Shown here piece by piece: positions 9,887-18,537 of a stretch of DNA of 64,000 nucleotides. Position numbers and translations under genes: made by a program. Source of the DNA: an uncultured Chthonomonas sp. (GTDB lineage: Bacteria > Armatimonadota > Chthonomonadetes > Chthonomonadales > CAJBBX01). The notes beneath the pieces are model-generated. The model was not told where the DNA came from, ran no database searches, and was given only the letters and a program-made list of their open reading frames with translations. Numbering within the stretch: position 1 is the stretch's first letter; each line of letters opens with the position of its first letter. The DNA is taken from contig CAJBBX010000133.1 of the NCBI GenBank assembly GCA_903951425.1, forward strand, positions 1 through 64,000. Direction: 5' to 3'.

Positions 9887-9972
9887 GGGCCAGCGATGTG
9901 GGAATGGAGGGTACACCGTATGCGTGAGAACCGGATCGGGCGAGACGGCCGGCCGGTGGCGAGGTACGCGAC

Positions 9973-12900
9973 ATGAAGCGATCTGCGGGGTTTGCCGGTG
10001 CGGCGTTGGTGGCCGCCACCGCGCTTGGGCTGGCCGTGCTGGCCGGCGCGGGTCCGGATGAGGGGCTCATCAACGTGGGCCTGACGTCGGCGGGCGCCCG
10101 CGTGGAGGCTGAAAGCCAGTTCAGCCCAGCCCACGCCGGGAGCAACGCCGCCGATGGGCGCATGGAGTCGGGCAACGGCTGCTGGTACTCGCGCGACCAG
10201 AGCAAGCTCCCCGTGGCCCTCACCTTCCGCTTCGCCCAGGCCGAGGAGGTCCGCCGCATCGTCGTCTGGCAGGCCCGCTGGACCGGCAACATGTACCACA
10301 CCCGCGACTTCGCGCTGGAGACCTCGCAGGACGGCAAGGCCTGGTCGCGCGTGACCGCCGGCTCGCTGGCCGATGACAACGAGGCCCGCGCCGAGTTGCC
10401 CGTCAGCTTCAAGGCGCCCTGGGCCCGCATCGTGGTCCTAAGCTCGTACAACGACTTCCAGACCTGCGGCCTGGCCGAGGTGGAGTTCATGGCCCGGCGT
10501 CCGCTGGCGTTCGGCACGCCCGCCGCGCGGCTGGACAGCGTCGACGCCGCCTGGTCGCTCCCCTTCTGCGGCCTGACGCTGGCGGGCACGGACCGCGGCT
10601 CTCAGGCGGCGGCGACGCCCGGCTCCTTCCTGGCCGACCTGCCCGCAGGCGGCGCGGCCGAACTGGGCATCCCCGTGGCCGCCGCCGAGCATGCCTTCAG
10701 CGTGTCGGGCAAGCTCGAAGCAGCTGGCGGACGCGTCGATGCGGCCCTCTACCAGGGTGGCAAGCTGCTCTGGGAGGCCAAGGGCGCCGAGGGTGCGGCC
10801 CGTGTGGCGGCTCAGTGCGAGCCCGGCGCGGGCGCCCTGCGGATGGTCCTGCGTGCGGCGGGCGGCCCGGTCTCGGCGAAGCTCTCCGGCTGGTCCGCCA
10901 CCATGGGCGCGCTCAGCGTGGCGCTGCCGCTGGCGCCGCCTCCGGGGTCGAACTATCTGGCGCGGACGCCGGTCTACCGCCCCGCCATCGAGCGCGCGCT
11001 CATCGAATGGGACTGGCGGCAGCAGGACGGCCTGGGCACGCCCAACGAGCCGGTCACCCCGGCGGCGGCGGCGGCAAAGGCGGTGGCAAGGCTGGAGCGG
11101 CTGGCCAAGGGTGCGGAGGACTCGGGCACGGAGGCCCGAGCCACCAGTAGAGCCCAGGGCAGCAGTACAGCCCAGAACCCCCAACATGCTCGAGCCACCT
11201 ATCAGGCCTGCGGCGCCGCGCTGGCCGCCGCCAAGCGCAGCGGCTCTGACGAAGCCTACGAAGCCGCCTACCTCCGCGCGCGCTGGGCTTCGCGGCGGCT
11301 CCTGCTGACCCGCGCCGGCGACCGCATCCGGCCGCTCGTCTTCGCGAAGCAGGCCCCCGGCGTCTTCAGCCACCAGCTCACGCAGTACTACGGCCGCTAC
11401 GCACGACCCGGCGGCGGCATCGTCACGCTGGCAAACCCCGGCCAGGCCATGGCCGTACGCTCTCTCACCGGCGCCCTAGGCAAGGGCAGCGTCATGCAGC
11501 CCGACGTCTCATGGGACGGGAAGCGCATCCTCTTCACCTTCTGCGCCACGGACTCCGACCCGGTCGACACCGTGCGGGGCCAGTACGGCCGCTATTACAG
11601 CCTCTACGCCGTGAACGCCGACGGCTCCGGCCTCCGGCGCCTCACCAGCGGCCCCAACGACGACTTCGCGCCCCGCTGGCTGCCTGACGGCAAGTACGTC
11701 TGCGTCTCCACTCGCCGCGGCGGGTGGCACCGTTGCGGCACGCCGGGCTGCGAGAACTACACCCTGGCCGTGGCCGCCGGCGAGGGCGCCGTGCCCGTAC
11801 CCATCTCCTACCACGAGACGCAGGAGTGGGACCCCGCCGTGCTGCATGACGGCCGTATCGTCTACACGCGCTGGGACTACGTGGACCGCCACCCGGTCTT
11901 CTACGAGCACCTCTGGACCACCAATCCCGACGGCACCCGCGCGGCCATCCTCTCGGGCAACGCCACCTTCAACCCGGTGGGCATCTGGGAGCCGCAGGCC
12001 GTGCCGGGGTCGAACCTCATCATGGCCACCGCCGCGGCCCACCACGCCATGACCGCCGGCTCCGTCATCCTGGTGGACCCGACCAAGGGGCCGGACAGCA
12101 AGTCGGCGCTCATCCGCCTGACACCCGAGACGCCATTCCCCGAGAGCGAGGCGACCGTGACGCCCAACTGGCGAGCCACCATGCCCGGCACCACGCCGCT
12201 GGAGACCGTGGAGAGCCGCCGCTGGCCAGGCCACTGCTATCGGAGCCCCTTCCCGCTGGCCGAGGACCTCTTCCTGGCCTCCTTCAGCTACATCGAGCTA
12301 CTGGGCGAGCCGCGATGCAACGCGCCGGGCATGTTCGGCCTCTACCTCTGCGACGCCGCCGGCAACCGCGAGATGCTCTACCGCGACCCCAACATCTCGT
12401 CGGTCTGGGCCATGCCGCTCCGGCCCCGGCCCATGCCCCGGCGCATCTCGTCGCCCCTGGCCAAGTCCATGGGTGACGAGGGCCTCATGCTGCTGCAGGA
12501 TGTCTACCACGCCACCCCCGCGCTTCCCCGGGGAAGCGTGAAGTCCCTGCGCATCGTCCAGATCCTGCCCAAGTCAACCCCCGGCAAGGACCTGCCCGCC
12601 GTGGGTGTGCCCAGCGGCTCGCCGGGCAAGCAGGTGCTCGGCACCGTCCCCGTGGAGGCCGACGGCTCGGCCTACTTCCGCCTGCCCGCCCGCCGCGAAG
12701 TGGCCCTGCAGGCGCTGGACCATCGGGGCATGGCCGTGCAGACCATGCGCAGCGGCATCTACGTGCAGCCGGGCGAGCGGGCCTCCTGCGCCGGGTGCCA
12801 CGAGCGCCGCACGGCGGGGCCCCCGGCCCGCGCGCCCATGGCCTCGCGCCGCGCACCCTCGAAGATACTGCCTGGTCCCGACGGCTCCAAGCCCATGAGT

Positions 12901-13281
12901 TACCCCATCCTCGTGCAGCCGGTGCTGGACAAGCTCTGCGTCTCGTGCCACTCCGGACCCAAGCCGGGCGGCGGCGTGGAGCTGACGGGCAGGATCGACG
13001 GCCACTACACAGCCTCGTACAACGCCATGTCGGCCCGCGTGCCCTACTCCGACATGAACAACTCGGAGCCCGTCAGCCAGCCCGGACGCTACGGCTCTAC
13101 CGGCAGCAGCGTGATGAAGCTGGTCCTGGCGGGCCACGGCGGGGTCAAGGCGAGCCCGGCCGACATCGAACGGCTGGCGACCTGGATGGACGCCGGCGCC
13201 ATCTTCTACGGCACGTTCGATAGGGAGCAGCAGGCGCTGCAGCAGGCGGGAGGTCGCCTCACCAAGCCCGTGCTGGAGTAG
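9973..13281 (+). CDS. HzsA-related secreted protein: discoidin + PD40 repeats + two CxxCH haem sites
   Basis: This 1102-residue protein has a signal peptide (1-~27), a discoidin/F5-8-type domain (~35-175), and a low-complexity stretch near 370-405. TolB/PD40-like beta-propeller repeats follow ('MQPDVSWDGKRILF', 'FAPRWLPDGKYV'). The C-terminal part resembles the middle domain of the hydrazine synthase alpha subunit found in many non-anammox planctomycete and armatimonadete proteins. It carries CAGCH at 939-943 and CVSCH at 989-993, both c-type haem motifs. Such proteins are common but uncharacterised; real hydrazine synthesis is not implied, because the other subunits are absent. A periplasmic or extracellular redox role is inferred. 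A gaggt Shine-Dalgarno lies before ATG 9973. Confidence 0.82.
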   Translation: MKRSAGFAGAALVAATALGLAVLAGAGPDEGLINVGLTSAGARVEAESQFSPAHAGSNAADGRMESGNGCWYSRDQSKLPVALTFRFAQAEEVRRIVVWQARWTGNMYHTRDFALETSQDGKAWSRVTAGSLADDNEARAELPVSFKAPWARIVVLSSYNDFQTCGLAEVEFMARRPLAFGTPAARLDSVDAAWSLPFCGLTLAGTDRGSQAAATPGSFLADLPAGGAAELGIPVAAAEHAFSVSGKLEAAGGRVDAALYQGGKLLWEAKGAEGAARVAAQCEPGAGALRMVLRAAGGPVSAKLSGWSATMGALSVALPLAPPPGSNYLARTPVYRPAIERALIEWDWRQQDGLGTPNEPVTPAAAAAKAVARLERLAKGAEDSGTEARATSRAQGSSTAQNPQHARATYQACGAALAAAKRSGSDEAYEAAYLRARWASRRLLLTRAGDRIRPLVFAKQAPGVFSHQLTQYYGRYARPGGGIVTLANPGQAMAVRSLTGALGKGSVMQPDVSWDGKRILFTFCATDSDPVDTVRGQYGRYYSLYAVNADGSGLRRLTSGPNDDFAPRWLPDGKYVCVSTRRGGWHRCGTPGCENYTLAVAAGEGAVPVPISYHETQEWDPAVLHDGRIVYTRWDYVDRHPVFYEHLWTTNPDGTRAAILSGNATFNPVGIWEPQAVPGSNLIMATAAAHHAMTAGSVILVDPTKGPDSKSALIRLTPETPFPESEATVTPNWRATMPGTTPLETVESRRWPGHCYRSPFPLAEDLFLASFSYIELLGEPRCNAPGMFGLYLCDAAGNREMLYRDPNISSVWAMPLRPRPMPRRISSPLAKSMGDEGLMLLQDVYHATPALPRGSVKSLRIVQILPKSTPGKDLPAVGVPSGSPGKQVLGTVPVEADGSAYFRLPARREVALQALDHRGMAVQTMRSGIYVQPGERASCAGCHERRTAGPPARAPMASRRAPSKILPGPDGSKPMSYPILVQPVLDKLCVSCHSGPKPGGGVELTGRIDGHYTASYNAMSARVPYSDMNNSEPVSQPGRYGSTGSSVMKLVLAGHGGVKASPADIERLATWMDAGAIFYGTFDREQQALQQAGGRLTKPVLE

Positions 13282-13290
13282 CGGCCAGGG

Positions 13291-14583
13291 TCACGATGCG
13301 GGGCTGACGGCCTCCACCACGTTGGCGGCGCCGATGAGGCCGGAGTGCTCGGCGTCGGCGCGGTGGGGGCGGAGGCCCAGTTTGGCCTCCACCAGGCCCA
13401 GCCACGCATCGCTACGGGACATGCCGCCCGCCGCCGTGAGCCGCGCCGGTAGCCCCTTCGGCCAGAGCGCACCGGCCATGGCGCGCACCCGGCCCAGGTA
13501 GTAGGCCAGCGTGGCGCGGCCCAGGCCCAGGCGGTCCACGCCGGGTCCCACGCCGTGCAGTGAGCATCGGCCGCCGCCCGTGGGCGCGAAGTCGGGCACG
13601 CTCGGCCACGGCGCCCCATCGGCGCAGGCCTGCAGCATGGCGCCCACGCCCTCGGCGGGCCAGAGCAGCTCGGCCAGCCACTCCACCATGTTGCCGAACT
13701 CCGACTCCACGCCGAGCAGGAACCAGCGCTGCGGCAGGGGGCTGATGCCCGCGATCTGCCAGGCCTCCGCCGGCGCGGCGGGCGCCGTCAGCGTGCGGTA
13801 GGCCACCATGGCCGTACCGAAGTTGAGGAAGCCCGCGCCATCGTCGAACGCCCCGGCGCCGATGGCAGCGCAGCTCTGGTCGTTGCCGCAGGAGTAGACC
13901 GGGATGCGCCCGACGCGAAGCTGCCGGGCCACGCCGGCGAGCAGCGGCTCCGAGAGGGCGGCGGCGGGGCCGCAGGGCGCCAGTTGTCCCTTCTGGATGT
14001 CCGCGAAGGCCAGGGCGGCCGGGTTCCAGCTCCGTGACCGGATATCGATGAAGCCGCCCATGCCCTGGTTCACGTCGTCGCCGTAGACCTGTCCCGTCAG
14101 CGCCTGCATGATCCACTCATTCAGAAGCAGGTACCGTTCTGCATGGCCATGCAATCGGCCCATCCGCGCCACCTTGCAGACGAACTGCAGCGGGCTGGGC
14201 TCCGTGAAGCCGGCCGAGGCGGCGAAGTCGGACAGGGCCGCATCGGCTTCGGCGGCTTCGCACACGGCTCGCGCGTCGGTCCAGACGACGGCCGGGCCCG
14301 CGGGCGTGCTGTCGGCCTCCATGGGCACGAAGGTCTGGGCCTGCGAGGTGACGGCCACCGCGCGCGGCTCCAGCCCGGCCTCGCGCGCCGAGGCGGAGGC
14401 CCCGGCCAGGGCGGCCAGGGCGGTGCGGGCGTAGAGCGCCGGCTCGCAATGCACGGCTCCGTCGGGAAGGTGATCCAGCCGGTAGGGGGCCACGACGGGC
14501 GGAGCGGCGAGCCTTCCGGAGGCCACGGGCCCGGCCTTGAACGCCGTAGTGCCCAGGTCCAGAGCCAGGATGCAGGGCTGCAT
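13291..14583 (-). CDS. FGGY-family carbohydrate kinase
   Basis: The 430-residue protein opens with the phosphate-binding motif 'LALDLGTTAFKAG' and has 'VTSQAQTFVPM' and 'VWTDARA', matching the sugar-proximal part of FGGY kinases. 'SCGNDQSCAAIGAGA' and 'NFGTAMVAY' fit the second FGGY domain. It is somewhat shorter than typical xylulokinases (about 480-500). It lies 5 bases downstream of a D-lyxose isomerase-like cupin gene on the same strand, so phosphorylation of a ketopentose such as D-xylulose is a reasonable inference. Specificity cannot be read from sequence alone. Confidence 0.85.
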   Translation of the reverse strand: MQPCILALDLGTTAFKAGPVASGRLAAPPVVAPYRLDHLPDGAVHCEPALYARTALAALAGASASAREAGLEPRAVAVTSQAQTFVPMEADSTPAGPAVVWTDARAVCEAAEADAALSDFAASAGFTEPSPLQFVCKVARMGRLHGHAERYLLLNEWIMQALTGQVYGDDVNQGMGGFIDIRSRSWNPAALAFADIQKGQLAPCGPAAALSEPLLAGVARQLRVGRIPVYSCGNDQSCAAIGAGAFDDGAGFLNFGTAMVAYRTLTAPAAPAEAWQIAGISPLPQRWFLLGVESEFGNMVEWLAELLWPAEGVGAMLQACADGAPWPSVPDFAPTGGGRCSLHGVGPGVDRLGLGRATLAYYLGRVRAMAGALWPKGLPARLTAAGGMSRSDAWLGLVEAKLGLRPHRADAEHSGLIGAANVVEAVSPAS

Positions 14584-14588
14584 GGAGG

Positions 14589-15071
14589 CTACAGCACCCC
14601 GTCCGAGCCGATGCTGCGGTCCTCGAAAACGTTGTCGCCGGGGATGGATGGGAGCGACACCTCCAGCACCAGCGCCGGGCCGTCCACTGCGGCGAAGGTG
14701 TGCGCGTGGCCCGGCGCCAGCTTCAGCGTCCGGCCCTGCTCCAGCCGGCTGCGGACGCCGTCGATCTCGAACTCGAACGCTCCGCGCACCACGAAGAAGG
14801 TCTCATCCTTCATGGTGTGCCGGTGGCAGGGGCAGCGCTGGCCTTCGAAGAGGAAGAGGAACTTGCCGCAGTAGTGGTTGACGGTGTCGTTGACGATCCA
14901 GTACTCGGTCTCGCCGATCCGCCGGAAGTCGCCCAGCCCGAAGTGGAGCGGCATGGGCTCGCAGGGCGGCATGGTGAGCCCCCAGCCGGCGATGATCGCG
15001 GCGGCCTCGGCCAGCGCGGCGGCTCGCTCCTCGCCCTGCACCTCGTAGCGGTCGGTCCAGTCGTTGGCCAT
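14589..15071 (-). CDS. Cupin protein, probable D-lyxose ketol-isomerase-like
   Basis: The 160-residue single cupin has the metal-binding pattern 'CPCHRHTMKDE' (His-x-His and Glu) and a later His in 'PGHAHTF'. The N-terminal part ('WGLTMPPCEPMPLHFGLGDF') and 'KFLFLFEGQRCP' resemble D-lyxose isomerases, manganese enzymes interconverting D-lyxose and D-xylulose. It is followed after 5 bases by an FGGY kinase, which fits an isomerise-then-phosphorylate pathway. A plain sugar-binding cupin of unknown function remains possible. A gaggag Shine-Dalgarno precedes the ATG. Confidence 0.65.
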   Translation of the reverse strand: MANDWTDRYEVQGEERAAALAEAAAIIAGWGLTMPPCEPMPLHFGLGDFRRIGETEYWIVNDTVNHYCGKFLFLFEGQRCPCHRHTMKDETFFVVRGAFEFEIDGVRSRLEQGRTLKLAPGHAHTFAAVDGPALVLEVSLPSIPGDNVFEDRSIGSDGVL

Positions 15072-15074
15072 GGC

Positions 15075-16166
15075 TCAGCTCCTCTTCTTGCGCGGCGACG
15101 GGGCGGGCGGGGCGGCGGGCCTGGGCGGCGCCACCTGTGCGGCGAGCTTGCGCGTCTTGCCGTCGGGCGAGATGAGAAGCGCCCGCTGGCCCAGCGCCGA
15201 CTCGGCGGTAACGCAGACCCAGCGACCGTCGGGCGACCAGGTCGGCGCCCACGCATCGGCCGCCTTCTCGTCCGGCGCGGTGAGCAGGGCGCTCGCCTTG
15301 CCGTCGGCGGTCAGGCAGTAGACCACGGCCACCTCGTGGGGCGAGCCCTTGGCGTCGGGCCGGGCCACGGTGGCCAGCAGCGCGATGCGGGAGCCGTCCG
15401 GCGAGAGGGCGGCGTAGACGACCTTGCGCGGCGCCCGGCTCTGGCCGGGGTTGATGGCGGCGGCGCGCTCGACCTGGGTGAGCTTCCCGGCGAAGCGCTG
15501 GGCCAGCGTCTGCTGGTAAGTGGAGATAAGCACGAAGCGCGGATCCTTGGCGCGGCGCACCCACCGCACGTGGCCGTCGGGCATGAGCCGGTAGCCCAGG
15601 ACGTCGCCGGTGGAGGTGAGGCTCACCACCTCGCCGGCCTCGAAGAGTGTGAGGTCGGACTTGTCGTCCACGGAGACCAGCGCCAGCAGGTTGTTGGCCC
15701 CGGGAACCCAGGTCACATCCATCAGGCCTTCGGGCTTGCCGGGTAGCTCGTAGGAAAAGGCCAGGCTGCCGTCCAGCGCGTCGTATGCCTCCAGCGCTCC
15801 GGCCCCGCTGAGGTTCAAGACCGCCGCCAGCGCACCGTCGTCGCGCCAGGCCGCGGGGAACGCCTTGGCGGCCACGATGCGCCGGGCGCGGCGCTGGTCC
15901 ACATCGTAGACCCAGACACCCAGGTTGGGCCCGTCCTGGACGCTGTAGGCCACGCGGCGTCCGTTAGGCGACCAGAAGCCGCCGAGGGAGCCCTTGGTCC
16001 CCGGGATGAGCGTCGAACTGCCCCCAGCCGTGGCCACCATGCGGAGCCCCGCGTCGGTGGGGACGAGCAGGCGGCGGCCGTCGGGCGAGAAGTCGCACCG
16101 CACCGCGCAACCGCCCACAAAGAGCGCGGCGATGGACAGAAGGCAGACGATCCCCTTATGACGCAT
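15075..16166 (-). CDS. PD40/TolB-like beta-propeller lipoprotein
   Basis: The start is set at ATG 16166, which has a strong gggagga Shine-Dalgarno and opens a lipoprotein signal with lipobox 'VGGC'; upstream codons are Arg-rich and implausible. The 363-residue protein then shows repeated 'SPDGRR', 'SPNGRRVAY', 'SPDGSRIAL', 'SPDGRWVCV' blades of a WD40-like PD40 propeller. The C-terminus is Pro/Lys/Arg-rich. It is the first gene of a three-gene operon with the cupin (3-base gap) and the kinase. A periplasmic binding or scaffolding role is inferred; ligand unknown. Confidence 0.8.
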   Translation of the reverse strand: MRHKGIVCLLSIAALFVGGCAVRCDFSPDGRRLLVPTDAGLRMVATAGGSSTLIPGTKGSLGGFWSPNGRRVAYSVQDGPNLGVWVYDVDQRRARRIVAAKAFPAAWRDDGALAAVLNLSGAGALEAYDALDGSLAFSYELPGKPEGLMDVTWVPGANNLLALVSVDDKSDLTLFEAGEVVSLTSTGDVLGYRLMPDGHVRWVRRAKDPRFVLISTYQQTLAQRFAGKLTQVERAAAINPGQSRAPRKVVYAALSPDGSRIALLATVARPDAKGSPHEVAVVYCLTADGKASALLTAPDEKAADAWAPTWSPDGRWVCVTAESALGQRALLISPDGKTRKLAAQVAPPRPAAPPAPSPRKKRS

Positions 16167-16423
16167 GGCGGTCCTCCCAGAGCGTTCTCCCCAAGAGTCT
16201 ACACCCGATTGCCGGGCAGGCGGCAACTCGCGGACAGACGCCCCTCGCGGCAGCCTCGGGCGCCGAGACCAGACACGGACAGAGGTGGTCGGGCAGCGGT
16301 TCGTGCTCCCATTCGGCCGACAATTGAGGTGACTTCGAGGGCGCCTGGCCCTTTGCCCTGGACACCTGCTGTACTGCACTCTGGCGGTGTGTGGTACACT
16401 TGGATGCCAAGGAGGTGCGGATC

Positions 16424-16690
16424 ATGACGACGACTGTCAGCGTTCGGATGGACACGGAGCTTGTCCGCAAGCTGCGTCAAGCAGCCACACGCGAGCGGAA
16501 GAGCATGAACCAGCTCATCGTCGAGGCGGCCACGGACACGTGCAGCAGGGTCCTGGAGGGTCCGTCTGCGTATGACGCCCTGGCGGATGCGATCGGCTGC
16601 ATCGACACGGGTGGCAGGTTCGACTCAGGCCGAGCAAGCGATGAGTTCGCCGAGTCCCTTGCAGCCAGGGCGGGAGAGGGACGCCTATGA
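16424..16690 (+). CDS. Antitoxin of VapBC-like pair (ribbon-helix-helix)
   Basis: ATG 16424 is chosen because aaggaggt lies at the right distance upstream and it starts the typical ribbon-helix-helix strand 'TTTVSVRMD'. The 88-residue protein has 'ELVRKLRQAATRERKSMNQLIVEAA', a CopG/Arc-type DNA-binding fold, and a flexible C-terminal part expected to bind the toxin. Its stop overlaps the toxin start by four bases (ATGA), a common arrangement in toxin-antitoxin operons. A TACACT box at 16395-16400, preceded by a TG, may be its promoter, which such antitoxins usually autorepress. Confidence 0.8.
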   Translation: MTTTVSVRMDTELVRKLRQAATRERKSMNQLIVEAATDTCSRVLEGPSAYDALADAIGCIDTGGRFDSGRASDEFAESLAARAGEGRL

Positions 16691-17109
16691 TCCTCACGGA
16701 CACCGGGCCCTTCGTGGCCGTCATGGATCGCGGTGATCGCCACCATGCTCGGTGCACTGAAGCACTGCGGGCGCTTACTCCCCCGTTCGTGACGACCCTG
16801 GCTGTGGTGACTGAGGCCATGCACATCCTCGGACGAAGGCAGGGATGGCGCGCCCAGCGGGCTCTCGCCGATTTGGTGCGATCAGGCAAGGTGGAGGTCG
16901 CCGCGCTGGAGCCGGTGGCGCTGATTCGGGCACTTGAGCTCATGGAGCGCTACAGCGACACGCCGATGGACTTTGCCGATGCATCGCTGGTGGCGCTGGC
17001 GGAGCAGCGTGGGCTGCAGCAAATCTTCACGCTCGACAGCGGCTTCCGTGTCTATCGCCTGCGCGGACGGAGCGTCTTCGACATCGTGCCCAGTCCCGGA
17101 CAGCCGTAG
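16687..17109 (+). CDS. PIN-domain toxin (VapC-like RNase)
   Basis: The 140-residue PIN domain starts 'MILTDTGPFVAVMDRGD'. It has the conserved acidic residues expected for metal-dependent RNase activity: D5 near the N-terminus, E in 'VVTEAMHIL', D in 'DFADASLVALAE' and D in 'TLDSGFRVYR'. VapC toxins cleave tRNA or rRNA when the antitoxin is degraded. It overlaps the antitoxin gene by four bases and is followed by purB, with which it is not functionally linked. Confidence 0.85.
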   Translation: MILTDTGPFVAVMDRGDRHHARCTEALRALTPPFVTTLAVVTEAMHILGRRQGWRAQRALADLVRSGKVEVAALEPVALIRALELMERYSDTPMDFADASLVALAEQRGLQQIFTLDSGFRVYRLRGRSVFDIVPSPGQP

Positions 17110-17130
17110 GAGTGATCGGGCCGGGCGGTG

Positions 17131-17136
17131 TATAAT
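17131..17136 (+). promoter_or_regulatory. -10 box of purB
   Basis: A perfect TATAAT lies 31 bases before the purB ATG, in the short gap after the toxin gene. No clear -35 is seen. The spacing leaves a leader of about 25 bases containing the ggagg Shine-Dalgarno. Confidence 0.55.
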
Positions 17137-17167
17137 CGGCCTGCACCTACTTCCGGAGGCCGCAACC

Positions 17168-18457
17168 ATGATCGATCGTTACACCATGCCCGAGATGGGC
17201 GCCCTGTGGGACCTGAACGCACGCACCCAGCGCTGGCTGGATGTTGAGATCGCCGTCTGCGCTGGGCTGGAGCACTACGGCAAGATCCCCGCCGGCGTGA
17301 CGGAGAAGATTCGCGCGGGAGCACGGTTCGAACTGGACCGCATGCTGGAACTGGAGAAGGTCACGCGCCACGACGTCATGGCCTTCGTCAAGAACGTGCA
17401 AGAGCACCTGGGCGAGGAGGGCCGCTTCGTCCACTACGGCATCACCTCCTATGACGTGGTCGACACCGCCCTCTGCATGGCCCTGCGCGACGCCGCGGAT
17501 ATGATCATCGGCCGCGCTGAGACGCTGCGGGAGACCATCCTGCGCCGCGCCCGCGAGCACAAGGACACGCTGCAGATCGGCCGGACCCACGGCATCCACG
17601 CCGAGCCCATCACCTTCGGCTTCAAGCTGGCCAACTGGCTCGACGAGATGAACCACAACGTCGACCGCCTCCGCACCGCCCGCGACGGCATCGCCGTGGG
17701 CAAGATATCCGGCGCCGTGGGCACCCACGCCAACATCAACGCCGAGATCGAGGCCCACGTCTGCCGCTCGCTGGGGCTTGAGCCCGCGCCGGTCTCCACG
17801 CAGATCATCGCGCGCGACCGCCACGCCGAGCTCGTCTGCACGCTGGCCATCGTCGCCTCCTCGCTGGAGCGCTACGCCACCGAGGTCCGCAACCTGCAGC
17901 GGACGGAGATACTCGAGGTGCAGGAGTACTTCGCCCAGGGCCAGAAGGGCTCGTCGGCCATGCCGCACAAGCGCAACCCCTGGAACTGCGAGACCGTCAC
18001 CGGCCTGGCGCGGGTCGTGCGCGGCAACGTCATCCCCATGCTGGAGAGCGTCACCACCTGGCACGAGCGCGACCTGGCCAACTCCTCCATGGAGCGCATC
18101 ATCCTGCCGGATACCTGCACGCTGGTCGACTGGATGCTCTGGAAGTTCAACGACATCCTGTCGGGCCTCATCGTCCATCCGGCCAACATGAAGCGGAACC
18201 TGGAGCAGATGGGCGGGCTGGTCTTCTCGGAGCAGATCATGCTGGCCCTCATCGCCCGGGGCCAATCGCGCGAGGACGCCTACACCACCGTGCAGCGCAA
18301 CGCGGCCAAGGCGTGGGAGGGGCAGGCGTTCCGCGACTGCATCGCCGCCGATCTCGACGTGCAGGCCCTGCTCACGGAGCACGAGGTGGCGCAGTGCTTC
18401 GACGTGAACCACCACCTGGCCAACCTGGCGCACACCTGGGAGCAACTGGGAATCTGA
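17168..18457 (+). CDS. purB: Adenylosuccinate lyase
   Basis: ATG 17168 is chosen for its ccggagg Shine-Dalgarno and the canonical N-terminus 'MIDRYTMPEMGALWD'. The 429-residue length is normal for the short bacterial form. The fumarase/aspartase superfamily signature 'GSSAMPHKRNP' is present, as are 'TSYDVVDTALCM' and 'GRTHGIHAEPITFG'. The enzyme removes fumarate from SAICAR and adenylosuccinate in purine biosynthesis, in the cytosol. A -10 box lies just upstream, so it is probably transcribed independently of the toxin pair. Confidence 0.95.
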   Translation: MIDRYTMPEMGALWDLNARTQRWLDVEIAVCAGLEHYGKIPAGVTEKIRAGARFELDRMLELEKVTRHDVMAFVKNVQEHLGEEGRFVHYGITSYDVVDTALCMALRDAADMIIGRAETLRETILRRAREHKDTLQIGRTHGIHAEPITFGFKLANWLDEMNHNVDRLRTARDGIAVGKISGAVGTHANINAEIEAHVCRSLGLEPAPVSTQIIARDRHAELVCTLAIVASSLERYATEVRNLQRTEILEVQEYFAQGQKGSSAMPHKRNPWNCETVTGLARVVRGNVIPMLESVTTWHERDLANSSMERIILPDTCTLVDWMLWKFNDILSGLIVHPANMKRNLEQMGGLVFSEQIMLALIARGQSREDAYTTVQRNAAKAWEGQAFRDCIAADLDVQALLTEHEVAQCFDVNHHLANLAHTWEQLGI

Positions 18458-18482
18458 TGCACCCGCCGCACCACGCGAGCAG

Positions 18483-18511
18483 ACGGCCGGCCCCACAGCG
18501 GGGCCGGCCGT
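18483..18511. terminator. Bidirectional terminator-like hairpin
   Basis: A 12-bp perfect inverted repeat (acggccggcccc / ggggccggccgt) with a 5-base loop lies between purB and the convergent outer-membrane-like gene. No T-run follows. Confidence 0.6.
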
Positions 18512-18537
18512 CGCCGTTGCAGGGCTCGAGGCTCGGG

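Noticed and set aside
9973-13281. Hydrazine synthesis / anammox capability
   Set aside because: Only a domain similarity to the alpha subunit; the other subunits and nitrogen genes are absent and such HzsA-like proteins are common in non-anammox bacteria.
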